Positions 15,121 to 22,712 of a stretch of DNA of 26,667 nt are shown here, piece after piece. Location: the NCBI GenBank assembly GCA_003979335.1, contig RYWC01000002.1, forward strand, positions 1-26,667. The letters are read 5' to 3'. Position numbers and translations under genes: made by a program. The notes under the pieces are model-generated. The model searched no databases. It saw only the letters and a program-made list of their open reading frames with translations, and was not told the DNA's origin. The stretch's first letter is position 1, and the number at the start of each line of letters is the position of its first letter. This DNA comes from Clostridia bacterium. Lineage in GTDB: Bacteria > Bacillota_A > Clostridia > Christensenellales > Borkfalkiaceae.

Positions 15121-15915
15121 ATGACTAAAAGAAACGATATTATGAAAGGCGACGATCCGCTTATCAAGCAATTATCGAGAAACACGACGGCAGCCTTAAA
15201 TGAGGTTCAGGAACAAATCGATGACTTGAATACAAAAATGCAATTAATTCAAGATCAGATAAAACAAGGAAAACTTAAAGGAGACAAAGGCGAAAAAGGC
15301 GACAGAGGTGAAAAAGGCGACAGAGGTGAAAAAGGTCCTAAGGGTGATAAAGGCGAAAGAGGTCCTAAGGGCGACGAAGGTTACGCAGGGGATATGAAGA
15401 GAACGCAGAGTAAGTTCGGTTTCCAAACTTGCCTATTTCTTTGTGTGACATTAATTTTTAATATTATTACAACATGGCTTATCATCTATCATCCGGGATA
15501 TTTCGGCTTAGTCGATTCGAGCGCTTTGCCGTGGTTCTATATTATAACGTTGGTTTCTATCATGATTGTAAATATTACTGCTATGGCAATATGGATAGGT
15601 CATTTTGCAGGGGCTTATGCAGATTATTATATATGGGAAATCATAACGGAATTCTGCTTGCTTGTATTCGGTACGTGTGCTATGTGGATATTTGCGTTTC
15701 ATCCGTTGGGAGAAATAACTGGCGCATCCATTGCTTTGGCAATATTCTTGATGTTGGCAAATTTGTTGGCATTAATTATGAGAATAGTTCATTTTTCTTA
15801 TGAATATACTGCGGCAGATTCGGATTGTGATACAGCAAGTTTGGCAGTAAGTATTATTGAAACATTATTTTTAGCCGCTATATTTATCATTTTTGTTGGA
15901 TGGATTCGCGTTTAA
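15121..15915 (+). CDS. Collagen-like repeat, multi-TM membrane protein
   Basis: 264 residues: a short coiled coil (18-48), twelve perfect Gly-X-Y triplets from G54 to 89 (GDKGEKGDRGEKGDRGEKG and so on, rich in Lys-Gly-Asp/Glu), then four to five TM helices (about 101-122, 137-161, 171-193, 199-221, 241-261). There is no signal peptide, so the collagen-like stalk may be cytosolic or may translocate with TM1. Coiled coil plus Gly-X-Y triplets suggests trimerisation. AAGGAG precedes ATG 15121. Last gene of the operon, 38 bp after the Hsp70-like gene. Confidence 0.8.
   Translation: MTKRNDIMKGDDPLIKQLSRNTTAALNEVQEQIDDLNTKMQLIQDQIKQGKLKGDKGEKGDRGEKGDRGEKGPKGDKGERGPKGDEGYAGDMKRTQSKFGFQTCLFLCVTLIFNIITTWLIIYHPGYFGLVDSSALPWFYIITLVSIMIVNITAMAIWIGHFAGAYADYYIWEIITEFCLLVFGTCAMWIFAFHPLGEITGASIALAIFLMLANLLALIMRIVHFSYEYTAADSDCDTASLAVSIIETLFLAAIFIIFVGWIRV
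15285..15390 (+). repeat. Short tandem repeats coding for Gly-X-Y triplets
   Basis: Nine-base units of the type GGCGACAGA/GGTGAAAAA alternate. Such repeats can change length by slippage in multiples of nine without breaking the frame, altering stalk length. Confidence 0.7.
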
Positions 15916-16268
15916 TGAGTGCGTGCTTGTTCAATAAATTCAAATGGAAGCGGCAGAAGCCCGTTGTGTTCGTTATCAGTAAAGGTGCGTAGGAATGCGG
16001 TTTTCTTATCTTCATTAATTATAATAGAAAATGAAATATTAGAGTTAGTTTTGATTGCGTTCTCTACGTTCACTCTTGTTATAACTAGAGTATCGTTCTT
16101 GCGACAAGCCAATATGATTTCTGCACCATGAGTATTTTGGATTTTGAAGCATGTTCCTGCGCTTTCTAAGACGTTTGCAAATTGATTTTCTGTATATATT
16201 GGTAGTAAAAAGTCGATAGGTCTCCCTTCATAATAACAAATTAGATATATTTTATATTTTGTATCCAT
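15912..16268 (-). CDS. Small uncharacterised protein opposing the operon (118 aa)
   Basis: Starts at ATG 16268 (MDTKYKIYLICYYEGRPIDF); the final codons overlap the end of the collagen-like gene by 4 bp on the other strand. The sequence looks like a compact alpha/beta protein with regular strand patterns (TLVITRVNVENAI, ISFSIIINEDKKTAFLRTF). No family is recognised. There is no ribosome site, but a TATAAT (16281-16276) ends 7 nt before the ATG, so a leaderless transcript is possible. Confidence 0.5.
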   Translation of the reverse strand: MDTKYKIYLICYYEGRPIDFLLPIYTENQFANVLESAGTCFKIQNTHGAEIILACRKNDTLVITRVNVENAIKTNSNISFSIIINEDKKTAFLRTFTDNEHNGLLPLPFEFIEQARTH

Positions 16269-16349
16269 AGTATTAATTATAAGCTTTTTTGTTTGAAGAA
16301 ATATAAGTTTAAATATCGAAAAGGCAAGAATAAATGCAGATAGATGTAG

Positions 16350-16376
16350 TGCGTGGTATGTGCCACGCAATTTTTT
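16350..16376 (+). terminator. Intrinsic terminator downstream of the long operon
   Basis: TGCGTGG, loop TATGTG, CCACGCA, then ATTTTTT. It is the first hairpin-plus-T-run after the operon on the plus strand and plausibly its end point, which would make the transcript antisense to the small opposing gene. Confidence 0.65.
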
Positions 16377-16432
16377 ACATAATATCTAATTAATCGACTA
16401 AAAAATCCTTGACAAACATGGTGGTTTGGTAT

Positions 16433-16774
16433 CTACGGCATTAGAACGTAGCGCATAAGTATTTGTCTATGTTGAGCAATGACGTTCATATAGTCAAGCA
16501 TTGGTTTGGGTATATTTCTGCCGAACTCAATGCGAATAAACGTATTCATTCCGAACTCGAAATACAGCTTCCCGTCTTTGTTGCGGAGCATGGGAAATGT
16601 GTCTTGGCTTATACGACCTGCTCTCGTTATAGTTACGGTGATAGTTTCGTTTACGAATTTCACATCTATAATGTTAAACGTGATTTCGTATTCGCCGTCG
16701 TCATAGGAGAATTCGGCAAGGAAGTATTTTCTTACTTCGTTCTCTTAGTTTACATTTGCACTTGTTTCTTTCAT
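16433..16774 (-). pseudogene. Small unknown gene with a premature stop at codon 10
   Basis: A strong GGAGGT (16789-16784) precedes ATG 16774 at normal spacing, but codon 10 is TAA (16747-16745). The same frame then runs open for about 103 codons (YFLAEFSYDDGEYEITF, ITVTITRAGRISQDTFPML, DGKLYFEFGM and onward) to a TAG. A single nonsense change in an otherwise intact gene is the simplest reading; a 76-residue remainder could start at an internal GTG. The ribosome site lies in the end of an inverted-repeat element (16785-17039). The product is predicted to be mostly beta-strand; family not recognised. Confidence 0.6.
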
Positions 16775-16784
16775 TTTGGATTTA

Positions 16785-17039
16785 CCTCCGAATTTATATT
16801 GCCTTTTCGGCAACAACAAAAAAGAGCACTAGTGAAAGCTAAAGAGAAAACACATTACAAATACAGACAGCCCGATGTCAACGAGACAAGCGAAAAAATT
16901 TGCGTACAAAGAAAAAGTCGGACTCATTACGAAACCCGACAAGAGATAATTAACTGTCCACCGCAAAATTTTTCGCGCGTTGACATCGGATTTTAGCTGT
17001 GCTAACCGCCACAGCCGAAAAGGCAGAATATTCGGAGGC
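16785..17039. mobile_element. 255-bp element with terminal inverted repeats (MITE-like), copy A
   Basis: The left end, CCTCCGAATTTATATTGCC then TTTTCGGC (16785-16811), matches the reverse complement of the right end (17014-17039: GCCGAAAAGGC then AGAATATTCGGAGGC) with few mismatches. The interior, including TTTGCGTACAAAGAAAAA and TTCGCGCGTTGACATCGG, recurs in inverted orientation at 26383-26566. No transposase is encoded. Could be a non-autonomous transposon or a conserved structured element. Confidence 0.65.
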
Positions 17040-17580
17040 AAGAGAAATAAACATCGACATTGTTTATGTATAAGGAAAACATTGGTGAAAAAATTAAGAA
17101 AACAGAGCGGGTATAAAGTTGGTCGTCAAACCTTCGATTATTGAGCGCACGTTTTTCCCGACGGTGATAATGTAATCTTTCAGCGCGGCAACATTAAGTT
17201 GTTTGCCGAGTTCTATCGCTTACTTGAACAAATAAACTCTATTGTTCCAGAAGAAAGAGTTATGCAAATTCTTCGTGTCGGCGGTGTTACGACAGATGTC
17301 CGTTCGGTATGGTTGTTGGTGTATTGGGGAAGATTGACTGTCGTCGGAATGATACTTATGCCGTTGACCGACCACCATATGATGCATCTGCCGGCGTGCC
17401 TCCATCATTTACCGATACTGTAAGTTATTTGTTTTACGTTACTCCCGCTTCGCCAACGCTGTTAAAGATTGAATACAGAACTCGTTCAAGGTTTACGTTC
17501 CATAGGGAGAATAAAAAAACAACAAATATATCAATCGAACGCACCTAAAATAGACAAGTCAAACAAAATTTAATTAACAC
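17040..17580. other. No intact gene; probable decayed coding sequence
   Basis: Open stretches exist in several plus-strand frames, but none has a ribosome site and a recognisable product. The longest protein-like piece (around 17350-17540, including PPSFTDTVSYLFYVTPASPT) lacks a credible start. Consistent with gene erosion next to the inverted-repeat element. Confidence 0.3.
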
Positions 17581-17584
17581 AATA

Positions 17585-17621
17585 AAAAAGTTGGAATGGC
17601 AAAAGGCTATTCCAACTTTTT
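17585..17621. terminator. Bidirectional intrinsic terminator
   Basis: AAAAAGTTGGAATGGC, a short AAAA loop, then GGCTATTCCAACTTTTT. A/T-runs on both sides suit termination of the minus-strand LysR gene (stop at 17643) and of any plus-strand read-through. Confidence 0.75.
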
Positions 17622-17642
17622 ACTAACGATTAACTTTTCTAT

Positions 17643-18491
17643 CTAAATATTGCCGCTTTGAAACAATTTATAAAACAGTCCCTTATTCTTTTTCGGATAA
17701 TTCGCATAAAAGGTTTGCGTGGCGGTTTCGTCCGTAATCGGTATAAAAGTTTTGTTTTCGGGCGTGCCGTATTCTTTCATACTTAAATCGGTTATGAACG
17801 ACGGCAAGTTCGATTCCTTTACCAAATCGTCGAAGTTTTGTCTGTCGCTTTGAATGATATATCTTGTATTCGGCGTTTCGCTTTTATGTACAAAATGCCA
17901 AAATCCTATTTCGTTATATAGTAGCATTGTTATTCCGTCAATCTCGCGGAAGGAAATGCCGTTTTTGTATTTTGAGAGCGGGTGTCCGTTCGGAAGGCAA
18001 AGATACAGTTGCTCTCGACATAATTCGTGAGAAAGAATGTCGGGTTCGTCTAACCGTTTATTCAATATCGCAATTTGGTACGGTCCGTTCAAAAGACCGG
18101 ATTTAGCGTGTTCAACGTCTTTCATTTCGTAAGATATTGTTTTATCTGGGAAATGGCTCGTTAAAAGTGGAATAATTTTCCAAAGCGGCGCGGGTGCGCA
18201 AGAGCCTACAAAAATCGTTCGGTTTGCCCTGTCGAACGTGCGGACGCGCTCTACGGATTCGGAAAAATCGTCAAGCAATTTTTTGGCAAGTTCGTAAGTG
18301 AGCTTGCCGTTTTCGTTTAAGGTGAGTTTATTTTTCTTTCTCGAAAAAATAGGAACGCCTATATCTTCTTCCAACTTTTGCATAGACCGAGAAAGCGCAG
18401 GTTGCGAAAGAAAAAGAAGTTCGGCGGCAGAAGAAATCGTGCCGCTTTCCACAATAGTAACAAGTTGCTTTAATTGAGATAATTCAATCAT
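17643..18491 (-). CDS. LysR-family transcriptional regulator
   Basis: 282 residues. The winged helix-turn-helix is at the N-terminus: MIELSQLKQLVTIVESGTIS, then SAAELLFLSQPALSRSMQKL and VPIFSRKKNKLTLNENG. A periplasmic-binding-like effector domain follows (about 88-280; CAPAPLWKIIPLL, LYLCLPNGHPLSKYK). ATG 18491 is chosen because AAAGGGG lies 8 nt upstream. The gene is divergent from a redox operon at 18652, the usual LysR arrangement, so it probably controls that operon in response to a small molecule or redox cue. Confidence 0.92.
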   Translation of the reverse strand: MIELSQLKQLVTIVESGTISSAAELLFLSQPALSRSMQKLEEDIGVPIFSRKKNKLTLNENGKLTYELAKKLLDDFSESVERVRTFDRANRTIFVGSCAPAPLWKIIPLLTSHFPDKTISYEMKDVEHAKSGLLNGPYQIAILNKRLDEPDILSHELCREQLYLCLPNGHPLSKYKNGISFREIDGITMLLYNEIGFWHFVHKSETPNTRYIIQSDRQNFDDLVKESNLPSFITDLSMKEYGTPENKTFIPITDETATQTFYANYPKKNKGLFYKLFQSGNI

Positions 18492-18522
18492 ACCGTTAGC
18501 CCCTTTATAGAATTGCCTTTTC

Positions 18523-18551
18523 ATTATATCACGGCAATGGTTAAAAGTCAA
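18523..18551 (-). promoter_or_regulatory. Promoter of the LysR gene
   Basis: Minus strand: TTGACT (18551-18546), 17-bp spacer, perfect TATAAT (18528-18523). Confidence 0.75.
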
Positions 18552-18591
18552 TCAGTATGTGTTCAAGTTATACTGCCTTGCAAAATCGGCA

Positions 18592-18621
18592 TTGTACTTT
18601 TACAAGTGTTAATGGTAAAAT
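18592..18621 (+). promoter_or_regulatory. Promoter of the redox operon
   Basis: TTGTAC (18592-18597), 18-bp spacer, TAAAAT (18616-18621). A weak -35 fits an activated promoter, and the gap to the LysR promoter leaves room for LysR boxes. Confidence 0.5.
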
Positions 18622-18651
18622 AGTAGCGTAGAAAAAGCATAAGGAGGCTTT

Positions 18652-19391
18652 ATGAAAATTATTCAGACAGCGGGCAGAGATGCGCTCGGAGATTTTGCGC
18701 CGAAGTTTGCACATCTCAACGACGACGTTTTATTCGGCGAGGTTTGGTCGGGCGATGAGCTTCCGCTCAAAGTGCGTTCCATTATTACGATAAGCGCACT
18801 TGTGAGCAAAGGGCTTATCGACGCTTCGTTCAACAATCATTTGATTGCGGCAAAGAAAAACGGCGTAAGCAAAACGGAAATTGCGGAAATACTTACGCAT
18901 TTGGCTTTCTATGCTGGGTGGCCTAACGCTTGGGCGGCGTTCCGCATAGTGAAAGAAGTTTATGCGGATGACGACAGAGCGGAAATACACGGCGGAATGT
19001 TTGGTTTGGGTAAACCTAATACGGCTTTTGCAAAGTATTTTATCGGAAATTCGTACTTGAAGCCGCTTACCGAGCCGAAATCTAAATTACTTATGGCGAA
19101 CGTAACCTTTGAGCCGAAGTGCCGTAATAATTGGCATATACACAAAGCCGAGCAAGGCGGCGGACAAATTCTTTTGTGCGTAAAAGCGGCAAAGGTTGGT
19201 ATCAAGAATGGAACAAGCCCGCACAGGAATTGCACGAAGGCGACATCGTTACGATTCCCGCAGGCGTTAAGCATTGGCACGGTGCGGCAAGCGACAGTTG
19301 GTTTTCGCATATCGCCGTCGAAGTTCCGGGCATAAATACTTCTACCGAATGGTTGGAAGCAGTTGAAGCCGAGTATGCAAAATTAAAATAA
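18652..19391 (+). pseudogene. CMD-cupin fusion protein, broken by a -1 frameshift
   Basis: Residues 1-105 form a carboxymuconolactone decarboxylase/AhpD-like domain (LPLKVRSIITISALVSKGL, FNNHLIAAKKNGVSKTEIAE, LTHLAFYAGWPNAW). A linker and a cupin domain (NNWHIHKAEQGGGQILLCV) follow, but the frame leaves the cupin at about 19183. The rest of the cupin (GKGWYQEWNKPAQELHEGD, IPAGVKHWHGAASDSWFSH, ending AEYAKLK at 19391) is in the +1 frame. Adding one A to the AAAA run at 19182-19185 would give an intact 246-residue protein. The active-site Cys-x-x-Cys of AhpD is absent (AFYAGWP region). Either a real slippage mutation or a sequencing indel. AAGGAGG precedes ATG 18652; first gene of the operon. 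Confidence 0.8.
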
Positions 19392-19405
19392 CAGGAGTTT
19401 GATTT

Positions 19406-20590
19406 ATGTTTACTTTCGATATTAGTACAAAGGCAATTTTCGGCGCGGGCAAGCTCAACGAATTGCACACGCAAATCAATACGCTTGCGGGTATTGCACA
19501 CGCAAAAAAAGCATTGCTTGTAATTTCAAACGGAAAGTCCGTGAGAGCAAACGGGACGCTTGACAGAGTAAAAAAACAGTTGAACCTTGCAGGCGTAGAA
19601 TACGTCGTATTCGATAAAGTGTCCGCAAATCCTACGAAGCCTATTGTCGAAGAAGGCGGCAAGGTTGCGTCGGATAACGGTTGCGATTTGGTTGTCGCAG
19701 TCGGCGGCGGCAGCGTGTTGGACGCGGCAAAAATTATGGGCGTTATGGCGACGAACGGCGGCGATTTGTGGGACTACGTTCAATTCGGCACGGGCAAAAA
19801 AATATGGCCGCCCAAACGGTCTTTACCGACTATCGCTATTCCCACTACGGCAGGAACGGGATCGGAAACGGACGGCGGCGCAGTTATCACGAACCCCGCG
19901 ACAAACGAAAAAACGGGTGTATTCGGCACGGGAACTATGCCCGTTCTCGCTATAATCGACGCAGAGCTTATGACGAGCGTTCCCGCAAAATTCAAGGCGT
20001 ATCAAGGCTTCGACGCTCTTTTCCGCTCAACGGAAGGCTTTATTTCCCAAAAGCGCAACGAGTTCAGTAAAATGATTGCAAGCGAAGCGATAAGAAACGT
20101 ATCGGCTAATTTACCGCAAGCGATAGCCCGCCCCGACGACGTTTCCGCAATAGAAAAAGTTGCGTTCGGCAGTTACCTTTCAGGCATACAAATGTGTACA
20201 GGCTCTTGCACGAGCGCGCATCCGCTCGAACACGCATTGAGCGCGTATCATCCCGAACTGCCGCACGGCGCGGGCTTGATTTTAATTAGTAAAGCGTTCT
20301 ATTCACACTTTATAGAAAAACACGCCTGCGACGAACGGTTTGTCGAAATGGCGAAGTTAATGGGCAAAGAAAACGCAACCCGCCCCGAAGACTTTATCGA
20401 CGCGCTCGTTGAACTGCAAAAGGCTTGCGGCGTGGACGGTTTGAAAATGTCTGACTACGGCATAACACCCGACGAATTTCCCAAAACGGCACGCAACGCA
20501 AGGGAAACGCTCGGCGTGAATTTCTTGAACGATTCTATTGCGCTTTCCGACGAGGACAGCGTGGAAATCTATCAAAAATCTTATAATTAA
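19406..20590 (+). CDS. Iron-type alcohol dehydrogenase, one metal ligand changed
   Basis: 394 residues, group III Fe-ADH (butanol dehydrogenase/YqhD-like). NAD(P)-binding VVAVGGGSVLDAAK (96-109), IPTTAGTGSETDGGAV (145-160), and the metal region SAHPLEHALSAYHPELPHG (270-288; H272, H276 and H287 visible). The upstream metal motif normally reads D-A-L-x-H; here it is GFDALFRSTEGF, with D203 present but R207 (CGC, 20024-20026) in place of His. A single base change from CAC would explain it. If real, metal binding and activity should be impaired. GGAG precedes ATG 19406, 14 bp after the CMD-cupin gene. Confidence 0.92.
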   Translation: MFTFDISTKAIFGAGKLNELHTQINTLAGIAHAKKALLVISNGKSVRANGTLDRVKKQLNLAGVEYVVFDKVSANPTKPIVEEGGKVASDNGCDLVVAVGGGSVLDAAKIMGVMATNGGDLWDYVQFGTGKKIWPPKRSLPTIAIPTTAGTGSETDGGAVITNPATNEKTGVFGTGTMPVLAIIDAELMTSVPAKFKAYQGFDALFRSTEGFISQKRNEFSKMIASEAIRNVSANLPQAIARPDDVSAIEKVAFGSYLSGIQMCTGSCTSAHPLEHALSAYHPELPHGAGLILISKAFYSHFIEKHACDERFVEMAKLMGKENATRPEDFIDALVELQKACGVDGLKMSDYGITPDEFPKTARNARETLGVNFLNDSIALSDEDSVEIYQKSYN

Positions 20591-20601
20591 GGAGTATAAA
20601 A

Positions 20602-21444
20602 ATGAAATATGTAATGTTAAACAACGGCTTAAAAATGCCCGAATTGGGAATTGGAACTTACGACGAAGCGCCGTCCGACGCTAAAAGAGCGGTAAAATTT
20701 GCATTGCAAAACGGTTATCGCTCAATCGACACCGCCCATGCATACGGCAACGAACAAGCCGTAGGCGAAGCGATAAAAGAAAGCGGCGTAGATAGAAAAG
20801 AAATTTGGCTCACGAGCAAACTATGGCCCAGCGATTACGACAATGCTTTGGATGCTATTGAGAAAATGCTTGAAAGATTAGGAACGGATTATATCGACCT
20901 TTTGTATGTTCATCAACCTGTCGGGAATTTTGTAGGGGCTTGGGGCGAAATGGAAGAAGCGGTCAAACTCGGCAAGGTCAGAACGCTTGGAATCAGCAAT
21001 TTCGATGCAAACGGCTACGAAGAAATATTATCGAAAGCTACTATAAAGCCCGCTGTTATTCAGTTGGAGTGCCACCCTTTTTGGCAACAAACGGAAATGA
21101 GAAAAAAGTTACAGCGCGATAATATCGTATTGGAAAGTTGGTTTCCGCTCGGTGGAACAATGGGAAATTCCGCTTTATTCGGAAACGAAACCATACTTGC
21201 AATCGCCAAAACACACGGCAAATCGCCGGCGCAAGTCATATTAAAATGGCATTTGAACGAAGGCTTTATCGCAATTCCCGGCTCAATTAAAGAAAACGAA
21301 ATTTTAGAGGACATCGATATTTACGATTTCGATTTGACGGAAGCCGAAATGAACGATATTCGTTCGCTAGAAGGAACGGGAAGATTTTTCAATATGCCGT
21401 TTGAGGAATTGAAAAAATTTATATTGAATTGGAAAATCGACTAA
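20602..21444 (+). CDS. Aldo/keto reductase (2,5-diketo-gluconate reductase-like)
   Basis: 280 residues, typical AKR TIM barrel. The catalytic tetrad is complete: D43 (RSIDTAHAYGNE), Y48, K73 (LTSKLWPSDYD) and H104 (LLYVHQPVG). NADPH-site features follow: GISNFDANGYEEIL, VIQLECHPFW, then IAIPGSIKENEILEDIDIYD. Reduces carbonyl compounds with NAD(P)H; substrate not predictable. AAGGAG precedes ATG 20602, 11 bp after the dehydrogenase stop. Confidence 0.93.
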   Translation: MKYVMLNNGLKMPELGIGTYDEAPSDAKRAVKFALQNGYRSIDTAHAYGNEQAVGEAIKESGVDRKEIWLTSKLWPSDYDNALDAIEKMLERLGTDYIDLLYVHQPVGNFVGAWGEMEEAVKLGKVRTLGISNFDANGYEEILSKATIKPAVIQLECHPFWQQTEMRKKLQRDNIVLESWFPLGGTMGNSALFGNETILAIAKTHGKSPAQVILKWHLNEGFIAIPGSIKENEILEDIDIYDFDLTEAEMNDIRSLEGTGRFFNMPFEELKKFILNWKID

Positions 21445-21459
21445 TCGGAGGAAAACATT

Positions 21460-21957
21460 ATGAGTAAAAATTTCGGGGCAAAGCCACTGCTGTTTCCGCA
21501 GCCCGTTATGATGATCGGTTCTTACGACGCAAACGGCAAAGCAAATTTAATGAACGCCGCTTGGGGCGGTATTGTGGGAATGAATGAAATAATCATTGAT
21601 ATGTCGTCCCATAAAACAACGGAAAATATTATGCTCAACAAAGCCTTTACCGTTGCGCCCGCCGATGTCGAACACGTTGTGGCTTGCGATTACGTCGGTA
21701 TTGTTTCTGCAAAAAACGAGCCAAACAAAATGGAAAAAGCGGGCTTTACGACAAGAAAAAGCAATTTCGTAAACGCCCCCGTTATCAACGAATTGCCGCT
21801 TACGCTCGAATGTAAACTTATTAAAGTTTTGGACGGAAGCAAATATCTCGGACAAATCGTAAACGTAGTTGCGGACGATAGTATTTTGGGCGACGACGGC
21901 GAAATAGACCTTACCAAATTCCGTCCCATAACCTATGACACCGTTCATTACAAATAA
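21460..21957 (+). CDS. Flavin reductase/flavoredoxin-like protein
   Basis: 165 residues, FMN-binding split-barrel of the flavin reductase family: PQPVMMIGSYDANGKANLMN, AAWGGIVGMNE, then HKTTENIMLNKAFTVAPADV and VACDYVGIVSAKNEPNKMEK. Slightly shorter than many members (about 180-200). It may reduce FMN or carry electrons for the operon's redox enzymes. CGGAGG precedes ATG 21460. Last gene before the terminator at 22007. Confidence 0.88.
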   Translation: MSKNFGAKPLLFPQPVMMIGSYDANGKANLMNAAWGGIVGMNEIIIDMSSHKTTENIMLNKAFTVAPADVEHVVACDYVGIVSAKNEPNKMEKAGFTTRKSNFVNAPVINELPLTLECKLIKVLDGSKYLGQIVNVVADDSILGDDGEIDLTKFRPITYDTVHYK

Positions 21958-22006
21958 TGAAAGATATTTTTTTGTACAACAAAATCTATATATTGTGTTG
22001 AAAAGC

Positions 22007-22050
22007 AAAGAAAAATCACCGAAAACACAATATTTCGGTGATTTTTCTTT
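22007..22050. terminator. Bidirectional terminator between the redox operon and tRNA-Tyr
   Basis: An 18-bp perfect stem (22007-22024 with 22033-22050) around loop ACACAATA, with A-rich and T-rich ends, so it works on either strand. Confidence 0.88.
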
Positions 22051-22075
22051 TAGCATCCTTTTCGGGTACTAATTA

Positions 22076-22160
22076 TGGTGGACGGGGGTGGATTCGAACC
22101 ACCGAAAGCGATGCTGACAGATTTACAGTCTGTTCCCTTTGGCCACTCGGGAACCCGTCC
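22076..22160 (-). tRNA. tRNA-Tyr (GTA)
   Basis: Minus strand. Acceptor GGACGGG pairs with CCCGTCC, discriminator A, encoded CCA. The anticodon loop is CTGTAAA (GTA). The long variable arm and GGTTCGAAT T-loop fit a class II tRNA. Confidence 0.95.
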
Positions 22161-22180
22161 ATAGCATATTGTTCGGTTTG

Positions 22181-22212
22181 CGTTCGCGGCGATTACGCTA
22201 CCGTCGCGAACG
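22181..22212 (-). promoter_or_regulatory. Hairpin at the 5' end of the tRNA-Tyr transcript
   Basis: CGTTCGCG (22181-22188) pairs with CGCGAACG (22205-22212), extended by three more pairs including one wobble. It begins about where transcription should start, so the precursor would open with a stable hairpin. Role unknown; possibly transcript protection or a site in DNA. Confidence 0.4.
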
Positions 22213-22218
22213 TTATTT

Positions 22219-22247
22219 AATTTACCATAAATTTCCACCCGTGTCAA
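22219..22247 (-). promoter_or_regulatory. Promoter of tRNA-Tyr
   Basis: Minus strand: TTGACA (22247-22242), 17-bp spacer, TAAATT (22224-22219). Confidence 0.7.
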
Positions 22248-22511
22248 CTAAATAAACGCAATTTGCACAAAACGTTTAATTTTCCGCTCGCCCAGACGCG
22301 CGTCCGCCATACGGAATTGTATTATGTCAATCGCGTTTTGCCGTCATTTCGCAATCGTTCGCACACATTCGCGTTTGTTATCAAATATCGCGCGCCGTTC
22401 TCACACAAAAAACCGCTCAAATCGAATATAATCGCATTTTGAATTATCGCAAATCGTGCGCTCGGGCAACAAAAATAAAATCGCTATTTAATTAAAAAGA
22501 TAAAAAAATCG

Positions 22512-22540
22512 TTGACAAACGCCGTATAATATGGTATTCT
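22512..22540 (+). promoter_or_regulatory. Promoter of the six-tRNA operon
   Basis: TTGACA (22512-22517), 17-bp spacer, TATTCT (22535-22540). The nearby TATAAT at 22525 is too close to this -35 to pair with it. The stretch 22261-22511 upstream holds no gene that I can see. Confidence 0.6.
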
Positions 22541-22552
22541 TGATAAGCACGC

Positions 22553-22626
22553 GCGGGTGTAGCTCAATGGTAGAGTTTCGGCCTTCCAAGCCGACCACGT
22601 GGGTTCGATTCCCATCACCCGCTCCA
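22553..22626 (+). tRNA. tRNA-Gly (TCC)
   Basis: Acceptor GCGGGTG/CACCCGC, anticodon loop CTTCCAA, GGTTCGATT T-loop, encoded CCA. First of six clustered tRNAs. Confidence 0.95.
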
Positions 22627-22631
22627 GCCTT

Positions 22632-22708
22632 GCGCCCGTAGCTCAGCTGGATAGAGCAGCGCCCTTCTAAGGCGTTTGTCGAGGGTTCAAATCCCCCCGG
22701 GCGTGCCA
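22632..22708 (+). tRNA. tRNA-Arg (TCT)
   Basis: Acceptor GCGCCCG/CGGGCGT, anticodon loop CTTCTAA, encoded CCA, 5 bp after tRNA-Gly. Confidence 0.95.
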
Positions 22709-22712
22709 TGTG

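Noticed and set aside
16463..16996. Long plus-strand open frame (177 codons)
   Set aside because: It runs antisense through the gene with the early stop and into the inverted-repeat element, has no ribosome site and reads as low-quality protein.
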